From positions 3,410,001-3,474,000 of the forward strand of contig JAGVVL010000022.1 in assembly GCA_018287875.1 (NCBI GenBank): DNA of 64,000 nt, in the 5' to 3' direction. Of this stretch, positions 31,431 through 41,879 are shown in pieces. The DNA is from Nigrospora sphaerica (Eukaryota > Ascomycota > Sordariomycetes > Amphisphaeriales > Apiosporaceae). Under the pieces are notes generated by a model. The model was not told where the DNA came from. It saw nothing but the letters and a program-made list of their open reading frames with translations, and searched no databases. Position numbers and translations under genes: made by a program. Numbering within the stretch: the first letter of the stretch is position 1; each line of letters starts with the position of its first letter.

Positions 31431-33020
31431 ATGGTGCACCAACACGGTGATGAGCACGACATTCCCCACGAGCACAGGATCAACAACCATCACAAGCTGG
31501 GCTCATGGCTGCCTGCGGACCACCGCACACAACATGAGTGGCTGTCCCGTCAGGTCGACCACGTCCACAAAAAGGGACCGCAGAAGCTTATCCCCGTCCT
31601 CCAGGAGTTCAAGGAATTCATCGAGGGGAACCCGCGCATCTACATGTACTTTACGGCCATGTGGGACGAGATCCCCAAAAAGAAGCCCTACGACAAGGAC
31701 CCGACGGGCAAGAGGCCCATCAAGAGCTACCAGCACATGCTGGACGTGTTGAACCATGTGTTTGGCAAGGCCCCCGAATGGACCGATGGTGAGCCCGCAA
31801 TCCTACACCCCCAGCCGTCATCTTGAGGCACCCCCGACTGACTTTGTCGCCTACAGCTGCATTCGGAGCCGGCATGGTCGGTGTGCCAATGTGCAGCATT
31901 TTTGACTACGCCATGGGCACCCCTAGGTAAGCAAACCACTTGCCGTCATCCCCCCGGCGGCGGGCGGCAGGGCAAGCTGACAAGGTCGACAGCGGACACG
32001 CGGCGTTTCTGGACCCCGAGGTCAACAAGATGCTGAAAAAAGTGCTCAATGAATGGGGCAAGTACCTGCAGGTGAGTAGAAAGCTCCGTTGTAGGCGTTG
32101 GTTCATGCTCACTCGCGACCAGAGTCCCGACTCCGCACATGTGCTTGAAAACCACAAGGAGGGCTGGTTTGGCGAGCACGCCAAGAAGGACGTAATGGAA
32201 GTCGCCAACGCCCCGTTGAAGACGTCTCACAAGTTTGAGGACATGTTTGTCTGCGACCCGTCAGCAAAGTACTATGGTTACAAGTCGTGGGATGGTGAGT
32301 TCGCGGCGCGCGCCCCCCATGCTCCAGACCCCCCTTGGCTGACAAGCGGCAGACTTCTTCACGCGGGCACTGCGCGAGGATGCGCGTCCGGTGGCGTCGC
32401 CCGACGATGACAGCGTCATCGCCAACGCGTGTGAGTCCAAGGTGTACAACGTGGCGCGCGACGCGAAGCTGCGGGACAAGTTCTGGATCAAGGGGCAGCC
32501 GTACTCGGTGAGCGACATGCTGGCGCACGACCCGCTGGCGGCGCAGTTCGACGGCGCCACCATCTACCAGGCGTTCCTGTCGGCGCTGAGCTACCACCGG
32601 TGGCACGCGCCCGTGTCGGGCAAGGTGGTGCGCGCCTTCGTCCAGGACGGCACCTACTTCAGCGAGCCGCTGGTCGAGACGGCCGACGCCCAGGTCGAGA
32701 TCGACACGGGCGGCATCTCGACCGCCCAGGGCTACCTCACGGCCCTCGCCACGCGCGCCGTCATCTTCATCGAGGCCGACAACCCCGACATCGGCCTCAT
32801 GGCCTTCATCGGCGTCGGCATGGACGAGGTCAGCACCTGCGACATCACCGTCAAGGAGGGCGAACACATCAAGAAGGGCGACCAGCTCGGCATGTTCCAC
32901 TTTGGCGGCTCCTCGCACTGCTTGCTGTTCCGCAAGGGTATCAAGGTCGACGGCTTCCCCGAGGTCGGCCGCAAGGAGAACGTGCCAGTGCGCGGCCGGG
33001 TCGCTGTTGTGAAGAAGTAG
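31431..33020 (+). CDS. Phosphatidylserine decarboxylase-family enzyme (PsiD-like)
   Basis: Five exons (31431-31788, 31857-31926, 31993-32071, 32123-32294, 32353-33020) give 448 aa. The N-terminal part (SWLPADHRTQHEWLSRQVDH, then YMYFTAMWDEIP) matches the PSDC-associated N-terminal domain of soluble fungal members. The C-terminal catalytic part has YHRWHAPVSG near residue 300 and FHFGGSSHCLLF near 415. The Gly-Ser there is the self-cleavage site that generates the pyruvoyl cofactor; the GSS form replaces the GST of membrane PSDs. There is no mitochondrial presequence or membrane segment, as in Psilocybe PsiD, which decarboxylates L-tryptophan. The substrate here, an amino acid or phosphatidylserine, cannot be fixed from sequence. 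A P450 relic lies immediately upstream. Confidence 0.9.
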
Positions 33021-34691
33021 AAGAGAGGTTGAAACTTGTCATACCCCCGGGGGCTTGGAAAATGGACTGGGCGAGGAAAAATGGACATGACGGGTGGGTC
33101 GGGTGGAAGCGCAAAGCAATTTGTTGATCTTCATTCCTGTATACGGAGCTACTCGGGTTTGTTGCATTCCAGCTGTGCTGGTTTCGTGAGATAGTAAATG
33201 TTAATGGCCCTCACGGCGGTACTTATGCCTCCATTTAACTCTACGATAGTGTCTTTCATATGATACCAATCTGTGTTCTGGGACCATGGCATCGCCCGTT
33301 GCTCGTCTTCTTCCATCTGTGCATTCACGGCAGCACGCGGTGCATTCTGGAATTTACTTGGACGCTTAAGGTGTATAGTCGTAGGAGCAAAGTTACAGGT
33401 CAACAGAATTGATCCATGCTTACACACGACCGGCGCACCCCACAGCAGAGTCGCGGAGAATATGGCGCGGGACTTTTGTGACTTTCCACAAACGACCCCA
33501 CCGCTATTCATGTAGGTATGGATCGGTTCGGTGGTTTACACCCGCATCCTTGGAACCGACTGACCATGAATCGGGCCGGTTTCTCTAGAGCGCACGCGAC
33601 TCGCCTTGGCGCCTGCGACAAGTCGTATACTCGTAAGCTCATGGGTCCCTGCTGGTGGTTACTGTTGACGGGGTGCGAACGTGCGGAGACCTCCAGTATA
33701 GAGAGCGCTGCGAAGGTCCAATAATATATCACCGCTCTTATTCCCTACCACGAGAAGAACCAGGTTGAAACTCTTTACCCGCGCAGCATCTAAGCAAACA
33801 GCGCCTTTCCATATACGTACGCGCTGGTCCCATACCAGACGGCAGGCGCCCAAGCGGGATTTTACCACCAATATTGGTTCATCGCCGAGGGGAACCGTCC
33901 ATACCAAGCATGGGAGCCAAGGCGCCAAGGAGGAGAAGCCGGTAACTCAGAGATGGCCAAGTCGGTGGCGGAGAGTAAGACGAAAATCCCCATCCATGTG
34001 GGGTAACGGCACATCGCGAGCGGCTCGTCTTCCAGGTGAACAGACGACATGGCCGTGGACTGTAGGAATAGCCGCATCGAGGTAGGCAAGACGGCACATT
34101 CGAGTAATAGATGGTCCCATCGCGCGATGGGTCGTCGTACCACAGCGACAGCCTCTCCGCACTCGGGGGGTGGTTTTCCGCACTGTTTTCCGCCCAGTTG
34201 GAACCCCGCCTTTCCCCATTGCGGGCGGGGAACCTGCGGGGTTGACGCTAACTATTCTTGGGCCCCGTTTGGGTGCATCGTTAACCCATCCGCCCAACAT
34301 TAACCAACCTCTCCCCTCATCCCATCACATCCCAGTTTCCCCCCGGCCGTCCAATTGCCCGTGATCCTTTACCGCATGTTGCCCGTGACATGGCCTCCGG
34401 ACGGGCGACATGGGACGCCAGGGCCAGCGACCCAAGCCGACCCCAGAAACCATGATGTCAGGCCAGCGCTTTTCGGTCCTTGATGTTGCGATCCCCCATC
34501 AAAAGCCACCTCCGTCGATCTCTGCACCGCCCAGGGGTTTCCCCCTACCCAAGTGCGTCCCTCCAGTCCACGCAGCCGAGGGTGCCGAGGACGATGCATG
34601 CTCCCCGATTCGTGGAACGGGTGCCGCGAGTGTATGCACGTCTATAGCCGATTTCTTTTTCCTAGCGAGGCGTCGCCGCCGGTCGGGGCCG
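33021..34691. other. Intergenic, no gene recognised
   Basis: 1.7 kb with no domain-bearing frame. The downstream end is the promoter of the alpha-galactosidase gene. Confidence 0.4.
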
Positions 34692-34698
34692 TATAAAT
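34692..34698 (+). promoter_or_regulatory. Probable TATA box of GH36 gene
   Basis: TATAAAT about 200 bp upstream of the ATG at 34893. The spacing implies a leader of roughly 150-170 nt. Confidence 0.45.
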
Positions 34699-34892
34699 GC
34701 CTCCGTCGTTCCCTGCTGAAACTCTCATCGCCCTTCTCCGTACTCTCGCCTGCCTGGAGGACATGTGTGGTCGATGAACTAGCCTTCCAAACCCCTTGGA
34801 AGCGTCCCGGATTTGATCAAGTCCGAGTCGTCCTTGTGCCTCTTCGTCTGCCATCTACTGGTTGAAAGTCCGATCGGCTCGTCCTGTACATC

Positions 34893-37249
34893 ATGACGAG
34901 GATTTCCTTGACCCGGCGCCTCGGCCTGGCCGGCTTTTTCGCCCTATCTCTCGCTCAATCCGCCGCCGCTCAGGGGAGCTCGTCTGTCACGGGTACGTCG
35001 TCATCCGCCGCTAAAGCGCAAGATGCCATGCTTACCAGATTCAGGAGTGGTGGTCGAGGGCACCTCGTTTGCCCTGAACGGCGACAACGTCTCGTACCGC
35101 TTCCACGTGGACGAGGACACGGGCGACCTCATCTCGGACCACTTCGGCGCCTCGGTGGCCGAAAGCGTGCCCGAGGTGGAGCCGTCCGTGAACGGATGGG
35201 TCGGTCTCTCGGGACGGGCCCGCCGCGAGTTTCCCGACTCCGGCCGGGGCGACTTCCGCGTCCCGGCGGTGAAGATTCGCCAGTCTGAGGGCTACTCCGT
35301 CACCGACTTCCGTTACCAGTCGCATGACGTCCTCAAGGGGAAGCCTGCTCTTCCTGGGCTGCCTTCCACGTTTGGCGGCGACGAGGACGTCTCAACCCTG
35401 GTCGTGCACATGTACGACAACTACAGCTCCGTTGCCGCGCATCTGTCGTACTCCGTCTTTCCCAAGCTGGACGCCATTGTCCGCAGTGTGAACATCACAA
35501 ACGAGGGCAAGAACAACATCACAGTTGAGAGACTGTCCAGTTTCAGCGTGGATTTCCCGTACGGCGACTTCGACATGATCGAGCTTCGTGGTGATTGGGC
35601 CCGTGAGGCCATGAAGGTTCGCCGCAAGGTTGAATACGGGACTCAGGGGTAGGTTATTCGCAGCCTTCCTCATCCTCTGCCGGCCCCGCCAGCTAACCCG
35701 TTCCAGCTTCGGAAGCAGCACTGGGTACTCGTCCCACCTGCACAACCCCTTCCTGTCCCTTGTTAGCCCCACGACCACCGAGGACCAAGGCGAGGCTTGG
35801 GGCTTCTCGTTGGTTTACACCGGGTCTTTCGCCATTGATGTTGAGAAAGGATCGCAAGGTCTCACTCGTGCCCTGGTCGGATTCAACCCCCTCGATTTCT
35901 CGTGGTCTCTAGGACCGGGTGAGACTTTGACCACGCCTGAGTGCGTGTCCACCTTCTCCGAGGATGGCATCGGCGGCATCTCGCGGAAGTTCCACCGCCT
36001 CTACCGTAACCACTTGATGAGGAGCAAGTTCGCCACGGAAACTCGACCGATCCTGCTGAACAGCTGGGAGGGACTCTACTTCGACTACAACGAGTCCACC
36101 ATCTACCAGCTTGCTGAGGAGACTGCCAAGCTCGGCGTGAAGCTCTTCGTGCTCGACGACGGCTGGTTTGGAAACGAGTACCCGCGCGTCACCGACAACG
36201 CAGGCCTCGGCGACTGGCAGGTCAACAAGGACCGATTCCCCAACGGCCTGGGCCCCCTAGTCGAGCAGGTTACGGGTCTCAAGGCGGCCAACTCGACGAC
36301 CGACATGCGCTTTGGGTTGTGGTTCGAGCCCGAAATGGTGAACCCCAACTCGACGCTGTATAACGAGCACCCGGACTGGGTGCTCCACGCGGGCGACTAC
36401 CCGCGCACGCTGCGCCGCAACCAGCTGGTCCTCAACGTCGGGCTGCCCGAGGTGCAAGACTACATCATAGACTCCCTGTCGGCCATCCTGAACAGCGCGG
36501 CCATCTCGTACGTGAAGTGGGACAACAACCGCGGCATGCACGAGACGCCGGGCCCCAGCGCCGGGCACCAGTACATGCTGGGCCTGTACCGCGTCTTCGA
36601 CGTGCTAACGACGCGCTTCCCCGACGTGCTGTGGGAGGGCTGCGCCTCGGGCGGCGGCCGCTTCGACGCGGGCGTGCTGCAGTACTTCCCGCAGGTGTGG
36701 ACGTCGGACGACACGGACGCGCTCATGCGCCTCTCGATCCAGTTCGGCACCTCGCTCGCGTACCCGGCCTCGGCCATGGGCGCGCACGTGTCGGTCGTGC
36801 CCAACCACCAGACGAGCCGCGTCATCCCCCTGCTCTTCCGCGCCCACGTCGCCATGATGGGCGGCTCCTTCGGCTTCGAGCTGAACCCGGCCGACCTGGC
36901 GCCCGAGGACCGCGCCCTCGTCCCCGGCATCGTCGAGCTCGCCGAGCGCGTCAGCCCCCTCGTCGTCACCGGCGACCTCTGGCGCCTCAACCTGCCCGAA
37001 GAGTCCAACTGGCCCGCCGCCCTCTTCGTCGCCGAGGACGGCGCCCGCGCCGTCCTCTTCCTCTTCCAGGTCCGCAGCGTCGTCAACCAGCCCCTGCCCT
37101 ACGTGCGCCTCCGCGGCCTCGACCCCCAGGCCCGCTACACCGTCAACGGCACCACCACGTACACGGGCTCGACCCTGATGAAGACGGGCCTGCAGTACAA
37201 GCTCAGAGGCGACTACGACAGCAGGGTCGTCTTCCTCGAGAAGGCATAG
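34893..37249 (+). CDS. Secreted GH36 alpha-galactosidase
   Basis: Three exons (34893-34992, 35045-35648, 35707-37249; introns 52 and 58 nt) encode 748 aa, the usual size for fungal AglC-type GH36 enzymes. A signal peptide ([20 protein letters not shown]) precedes the N-terminal beta-supersandwich domain ([15 protein letters not shown]). The catalytic barrel includes [25 protein letters not shown], the nucleophile motif YVKWDNNR and the acid/base motif [11 protein letters not shown], all intact. Several N-glycosylation sequons are present. It removes alpha-1,6-galactose from raffinose-type oligosaccharides and galactomannan. Together with the nearby GH6 enzyme it supports a plant-biomass-degrading lifestyle; there is no evidence for co-regulation in the sequence itself. 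Confidence 0.95.
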
Positions 37250-37443
37250 GGGACAGTTCATAATGAAGCATATTAATTAAATAAATACCTGGAGTGGCGC
37301 AGTCCAAGCCCACATCGATGGCATGGTATTTGGCATTAGTGTATTATCCTGCCGGCTCCGTGGATGCCCCCTCTTGTAGAGCCGAACACGCGCGTCCCGT
37401 CTTGGAATACCCCTCTTCAGAGTGTCGCGCGTGTCGCAAAGTG

Positions 37444-39060
37444 TCACCGGGCAGCATGCCCGGCGTCTATCGTCTCCACCCGGCCGCTCAGCAGGTGGGC
37501 GAGTTCCTTGATGGACTCGCACCGGCTCTCACGCATCGTGCAGCCCACAATGACCAGCTCCTCCCACAGGTCGGCCTCGACGTCGTGGCCCCAGTCGTTG
37601 ATGAGGTCGGCCGCGGGGCCCCACAGCCGCTGGTAGTGGCCCGTCTCGTTCCTCTCGTAGACGGGGGCGCCCTCGTCGAACAGCCGGTCAACGTTGAGCT
37701 TGACGATGTTGTTGTGGACGAACAAGGGCGGTGCCGGCTTGAGCCGGGGCGCGGGGGCGGCGGCCGTGCGGTTCGCCGCAGGTCGGCCGCTCGCGCCCCG
37801 GACAGCGGCGCTAATGTGCTGCCACCAGGCCACGGCGGGGGCGGGCGGCCGCTGGGGCCGCAGGGCCGGGTTCAGGTCCCACTCGCTGGCCGGGTCGGCC
37901 TGCTTCATGCCGGCCGAGTGCCAGGTGCCGTTAATCCAGCGGCCCATGACGCCGACGGGGGTCTTGACGTCGTAGAAGGGGGCGCCGGTGACGCGGGCGG
38001 CGAGCAGGAAGGTGTCCTTGTCGCCCTCGCCGGCGGAGCCCTGGTTGAGGAGCGGGTAGTAGAAGTGGGGGCCGAGCAGGTTGTAGAACAGGGCCAGCAC
38101 GAGGTCGGCGGCGTGGCGGGCGCGGTCGTACAGCAGGATGCCGGCCTCGGAGCTGCGGCGCTCCCGCAGCGGCGGCGGCGGGCCCGAGCGCGTGATGGAG
38201 TACACGAGCGGGCTCGCTGTGCTGACCCAGAAGTCGGGCCAGGTCACGAGGCCCGTGGTGCGGAAGGGCGCCGCGTCGAACAGACCGTCCGGGTTGTGCG
38301 CCGGGAAGGCGTCGGCGTCCAGGAACATGACCTCCTGGTAGGGCGCGAACACTAGCGCGAACGCCTTGTACTGGTAAGATTTCAGCGGTACCGGCGAGGG
38401 CGCCTCCGACAGCAGGTCCGCCAGCACCACGCACTCGGCGCCGAGGGCGGGAAAGAGGCCATCGCACACCTCGGGGTTGTAGTCTTTATACGTGTCGAGA
38501 AAGACGGTCACGGGCAGTGTCGAGCCCGTCCGCCGGAGCATCCGCAGCATCACCAGCGCGATGCTAAAGTAGTGCCCTCCGGCCGTGGTGACGATGCCCC
38601 GCGTGTGTTTTTGGTAGGGCAGGGCTTCCGCCAGACGCGGCAAGGCCCGCATCATGCCGGCGTGCTGGGTTTCCAGCGCCGCAATGGTTTCGCTAGGCAG
38701 TTGGAGGATGTCGAGGCGCGGATGATCCGGGTCTGCCGCAAAGTCCGGGTTCTGGTCCTCCATGGTAGCTTTCTGTTCCATCTCGATGGGTCGGATGTTG
38801 TTGGTGTAGGACATGAGGTCCGAGATATTGCCTTTTACAGCGGCCCAGTACTGGCGAACCAGAGGCGATCTGAGATGGTCTTGTCCGGAAATATTTTGCT
38901 GATGGTGACCAAAGTTTAGCAGCGGTCCGTTCATTTCCACTGAGAGCACATGGCGATGCCTGACTCCTCCGAGTAAAAAGATGGCGGCAACAACGAGGAT
39001 GGCGAGGGTAAGAACGCGCCGCCCCCGTGGTGTGGCTGGTGGTCCCTTGATCCAACCCAT
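37444..39060 (-). CDS. Alpha-1,3-mannosyltransferase, GT71 (MNN1/MNN2 family)
   Basis: Intron-free, 538 aa. A short basic N-terminus (MGWIKGPPATPRGRR) precedes one transmembrane anchor (VLTLAILVVAAIFLLGGV), giving type II Golgi topology. The catalytic domain begins GIVTTAGGHYFSIALVMLRM and includes LPVTVFLDTYKD. A DxD motif lies in VMFLDADAFP near residue 255 (Mn-nucleotide-sugar binding), and NQGSAGEGDKDTFLLAA near 345 is a family signature. The enzyme adds mannose to N- or O-linked glycans of secreted proteins in the Golgi. Exact linkage is inferred from the family. A proline/alanine-rich insertion near residues 420-455 looks like a surface loop. It is convergent with the GH36 gene, with about 194 bp between stops. 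Confidence 0.9.
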   Translation of the reverse strand: MGWIKGPPATPRGRRVLTLAILVVAAIFLLGGVRHRHVLSVEMNGPLLNFGHHQQNISGQDHLRSPLVRQYWAAVKGNISDLMSYTNNIRPIEMEQKATMEDQNPDFAADPDHPRLDILQLPSETIAALETQHAGMMRALPRLAEALPYQKHTRGIVTTAGGHYFSIALVMLRMLRRTGSTLPVTVFLDTYKDYNPEVCDGLFPALGAECVVLADLLSEAPSPVPLKSYQYKAFALVFAPYQEVMFLDADAFPAHNPDGLFDAAPFRTTGLVTWPDFWVSTASPLVYSITRSGPPPPLRERRSSEAGILLYDRARHAADLVLALFYNLLGPHFYYPLLNQGSAGEGDKDTFLLAARVTGAPFYDVKTPVGVMGRWINGTWHSAGMKQADPASEWDLNPALRPQRPPAPAVAWWQHISAAVRGASGRPAANRTAAAPAPRLKPAPPLFVHNNIVKLNVDRLFDEGAPVYERNETGHYQRLWGPAADLINDWGHDVEADLWEELVIVGCTMRESRCESIKELAHLLSGRVETIDAGHAAR

Positions 39061-41173
39061 GGCTGACCGTCCCTAGAGCTCGATGGCGAGTTGAATCGTA
39101 AACCGGCAGCAGTTCGTCCTTCCAGAGGCGAACTCGGTGTTGAGAGGATAAGCTGCGAGCCTTTCTTTCGGCGCGGGGCTACGGGCTGGCAACTGTGTTT
39201 CTGGTATCGAAAGGTCGACAGGCCAATGCTCTCGGGAGAGTGGTCTGAAAACCGCGCAGACGCGGTGTTGACAGAGAGCAACGGCGGCGAACCGGGACAG
39301 CGCCTTGCGAAACGAGGGGTGGTTGAGGGCGAATGCAATGACAAGACTCCTTGGGAGCACCGCGACCAAGACACGCCGAGATTTAAAGGGTTCCCCGTTT
39401 GGTGTACCGGGTAGCCTGGCAGGCAGCACGAAAGAGGCCATAGTCGGCCCAGCTCCAGGTTGGTCCGCATATCCCATTACGAGCGAGATCGCTGGCAGGC
39501 GGGGACAGAGCCTGGCCACGGAGACCGAACACCTATCAGCTGTTTCCCCTGCTTGGGAAATTGCTGAACTTTGTGTCGACGCACGGTATGACCCAATGAG
39601 CATGTGTCGTGGCGCAGCGCGCGGCGAACGATAGGAATGGATGCCCAGCCCATCGTGTGCTTACTGGTGCCAGGTCCATCCGTGGGAACCGATACGAGAA
39701 GGGACGGGGCGTGGGGGAGGGAGGGTCAGCCCTGTCCGACACCGTGCCGCTTCCGTACCGCCATAGCAAGACCCATCGTATTGGGCTGAAGGGGCACGAG
39801 AAGTGCGCTTGTCCGGCTCGTATGGCGCAAAATGAGAGCCTTGAGGAATGTGTAGGGTTACGAAGGGAGTGGGTGCAGCTTCATCCCGCTTTTGGTACCG
39901 GAGCCTTTCTCAGCTGACGGGCCGGCCAACTTGGGTATTTTGAGGTACCCGCCTGCTGGCAAAAGCTAGGTTGATTCAGCTGGAGTAAGCCCGCGTCGCT
40001 ACTTTGTGCGCTTCAGCTGTCTCGGCCGCAGTCGAGGAGCGGCAGGGAACCAGTGGTCATCGTTGGATCGTTGGTGTCCATCCACGTCGCGTCTGTGTGA
40101 ATGCATTTGTCTCACGTGTACGCGAGTCGATGCGCAACCAGGGACACAGTGGGTGTGTCCGACTGCCCATCTCATGGTCGGATCCAGCAGGGCTGAAGTC
40201 GTCTTGGATCCCACTGGCCTGCCCCGCGTCGCCGTTGACTGACGGCGTCCGGGCGAGTTTTGGAAGGAACAAGAAAATTTGTAGTTCAAATCGCCCACGG
40301 ACGAAACCGTCCACTATCCCGTTGGTAGCGCACGGGCTCCCGGCTCTACGACTACTGTGTATATCGCAGAGCCTTACGACCCTCTCTTGGGCAGGGGTAG
40401 GGCCTTCGGATGAAACGGGTTGCACCTCGTTTGCACACTGAGTTGGCATGTCCATGCTGGCGCCTGTCTTGCTGTCACTGCTTCGGCTACTGTGGCGGCT
40501 GCTGCGCCATTTCAAGTCGTGCCCGGTTCCCACCTAGATGGAACATACCCACCGAAGTACCTTTTTTCCTAGGAGGTCGGTAAGGACATACTGACCAGCG
40601 CGACATCCCGTAATGACAATGTCAATAGAAATGTCGCCTTGATGGTATCATCATGGGAGACAGGTTTGATTGTCCATTGCGGCGAGGTGGTACCTACTTG
40701 CTGACCCACGTGATGCTCTTACAGCCTGGTCACCACATGGAAGCGGTGGTGTCAAAAACACGAGACAAGGAACATCCTGTGTCGCTGTAACGCGAGATCA
40801 GACGGTGATCACCCTGGATAGGTGATATAGCTTGGTTCAGGGCCCAAGACCGGCTCGAGTAGCCCAGAGGCTCAAGTATCCCAGAGGTCAAGCACTGGGT
40901 TTCACGCACCAACTGACGGTAAATACCATGATTCCAGCAATACAGAAAGACCGGCCAACAACCCTGCAAGGTAAATATGTGGTATCAATTATGCACGCGC
41001 CGAAGCTGATTAATTATTTTGTAGATCCATTTCGTCAAGCTCTCATTACTTTTCCCTCCCCCAAACCTTGGATCACGTGCGACCCGACACGACGCACTGC
41101 CGCGGAACACGGCCCAGCGAAACGTCCAGAAACCAGCCCCCCCAAACACTCGTTAACAGAAACTGCGAAGCAC
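39061..41173. other. Intergenic, no gene recognised
   Basis: 2.1 kb without recognisable domains. It contains several short frames on both strands with no intron support. Confidence 0.4.
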
Positions 41174-41879
41174 TTAGAGGAAGGCAGCCAGGGCAGCCAG
41201 GACACCGGCGCCGGCAACGCCGAAGTGAGCGGCACCAGCAGTGGCGATGGGGCTGCTCTGAGTCACGGAGCTGCTGGCGTGGGTGCCCGAGTGGCTGGCG
41301 GAGGCGCTGGTCGCCGGGGCAGCCGTGGTCATGGAGCCGGTGACCGAAGTCTTGATGCTCGCCGAGGTAACGACAGAGACGGACGAAGAGACCGCGGGGG
41401 TAGGCTTGACCTCGTAGCTCGACTCGGCCTTGGTGGTCGGCTCAGCCGCGGTGGTCGGCACGGCCGTGGTGGTCGGCTCGGCCTTGGTGGTCGGCTCGGC
41501 CTTGGTGGGCTCGGCGGAGCTGGGGGCGGCGGAGCTGGGGGCGGGGGCGGGAGCTATGGCGTCATTGTCAGCGTGCCATCTTGTCAAGCGGTAGCGACAT
41601 CGTCTTCTTACCCTGGGCAACCTTCTCGCAGAAGGCCTTGACGGCGGGCAGGACCTCGTTCAGGGCCTTCTCGGCACCGCACTCCTTCAGGACACAGGTG
41701 GTGGCGGCAGCAGTCAGAGCCTCCTGGTTCTTGCAGATGCAGGCGAAGTCCTCCTTGGAGCACGAGGTGGCCGAGGCGCGGGCATCGTCAATGCAGGGAA
41801 CAGCGCAGGTGGGGATGTCGGAGAGCGACTGGGCAGAGGCGAAAGCGACGAGCGCGGCGGCGGCGAAAGCGTACTTCAT
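41174..41879 (-). CDS. CFEM-domain GPI-anchored cell-wall protein
   Basis: Two exons on the minus strand, 41879-41612 and 41553-41174 (58-nt intron, GCTGAC branch site), encode 215 aa. The signal peptide MKYAFAAAALVAFASA is followed by a CFEM domain with all eight cysteines (CAVPC, TSC, FACIC, TTC, KEC, AFC), including the conserved Asp in KEDFACIC. A Thr/Pro/Glu repeat region (EPTTKAEPTT) and a Ser/Thr-rich stretch lead to a hydrophobic tail (FGVAGAGVLAALAAFL), as in GPI-anchored proteins. CFEM proteins act in haem/iron capture, wall structure or host contact. Which of these applies cannot be told here. The unspliced first frame would end too early (KMAR stop), so the intron is well supported. 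Confidence 0.93.
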
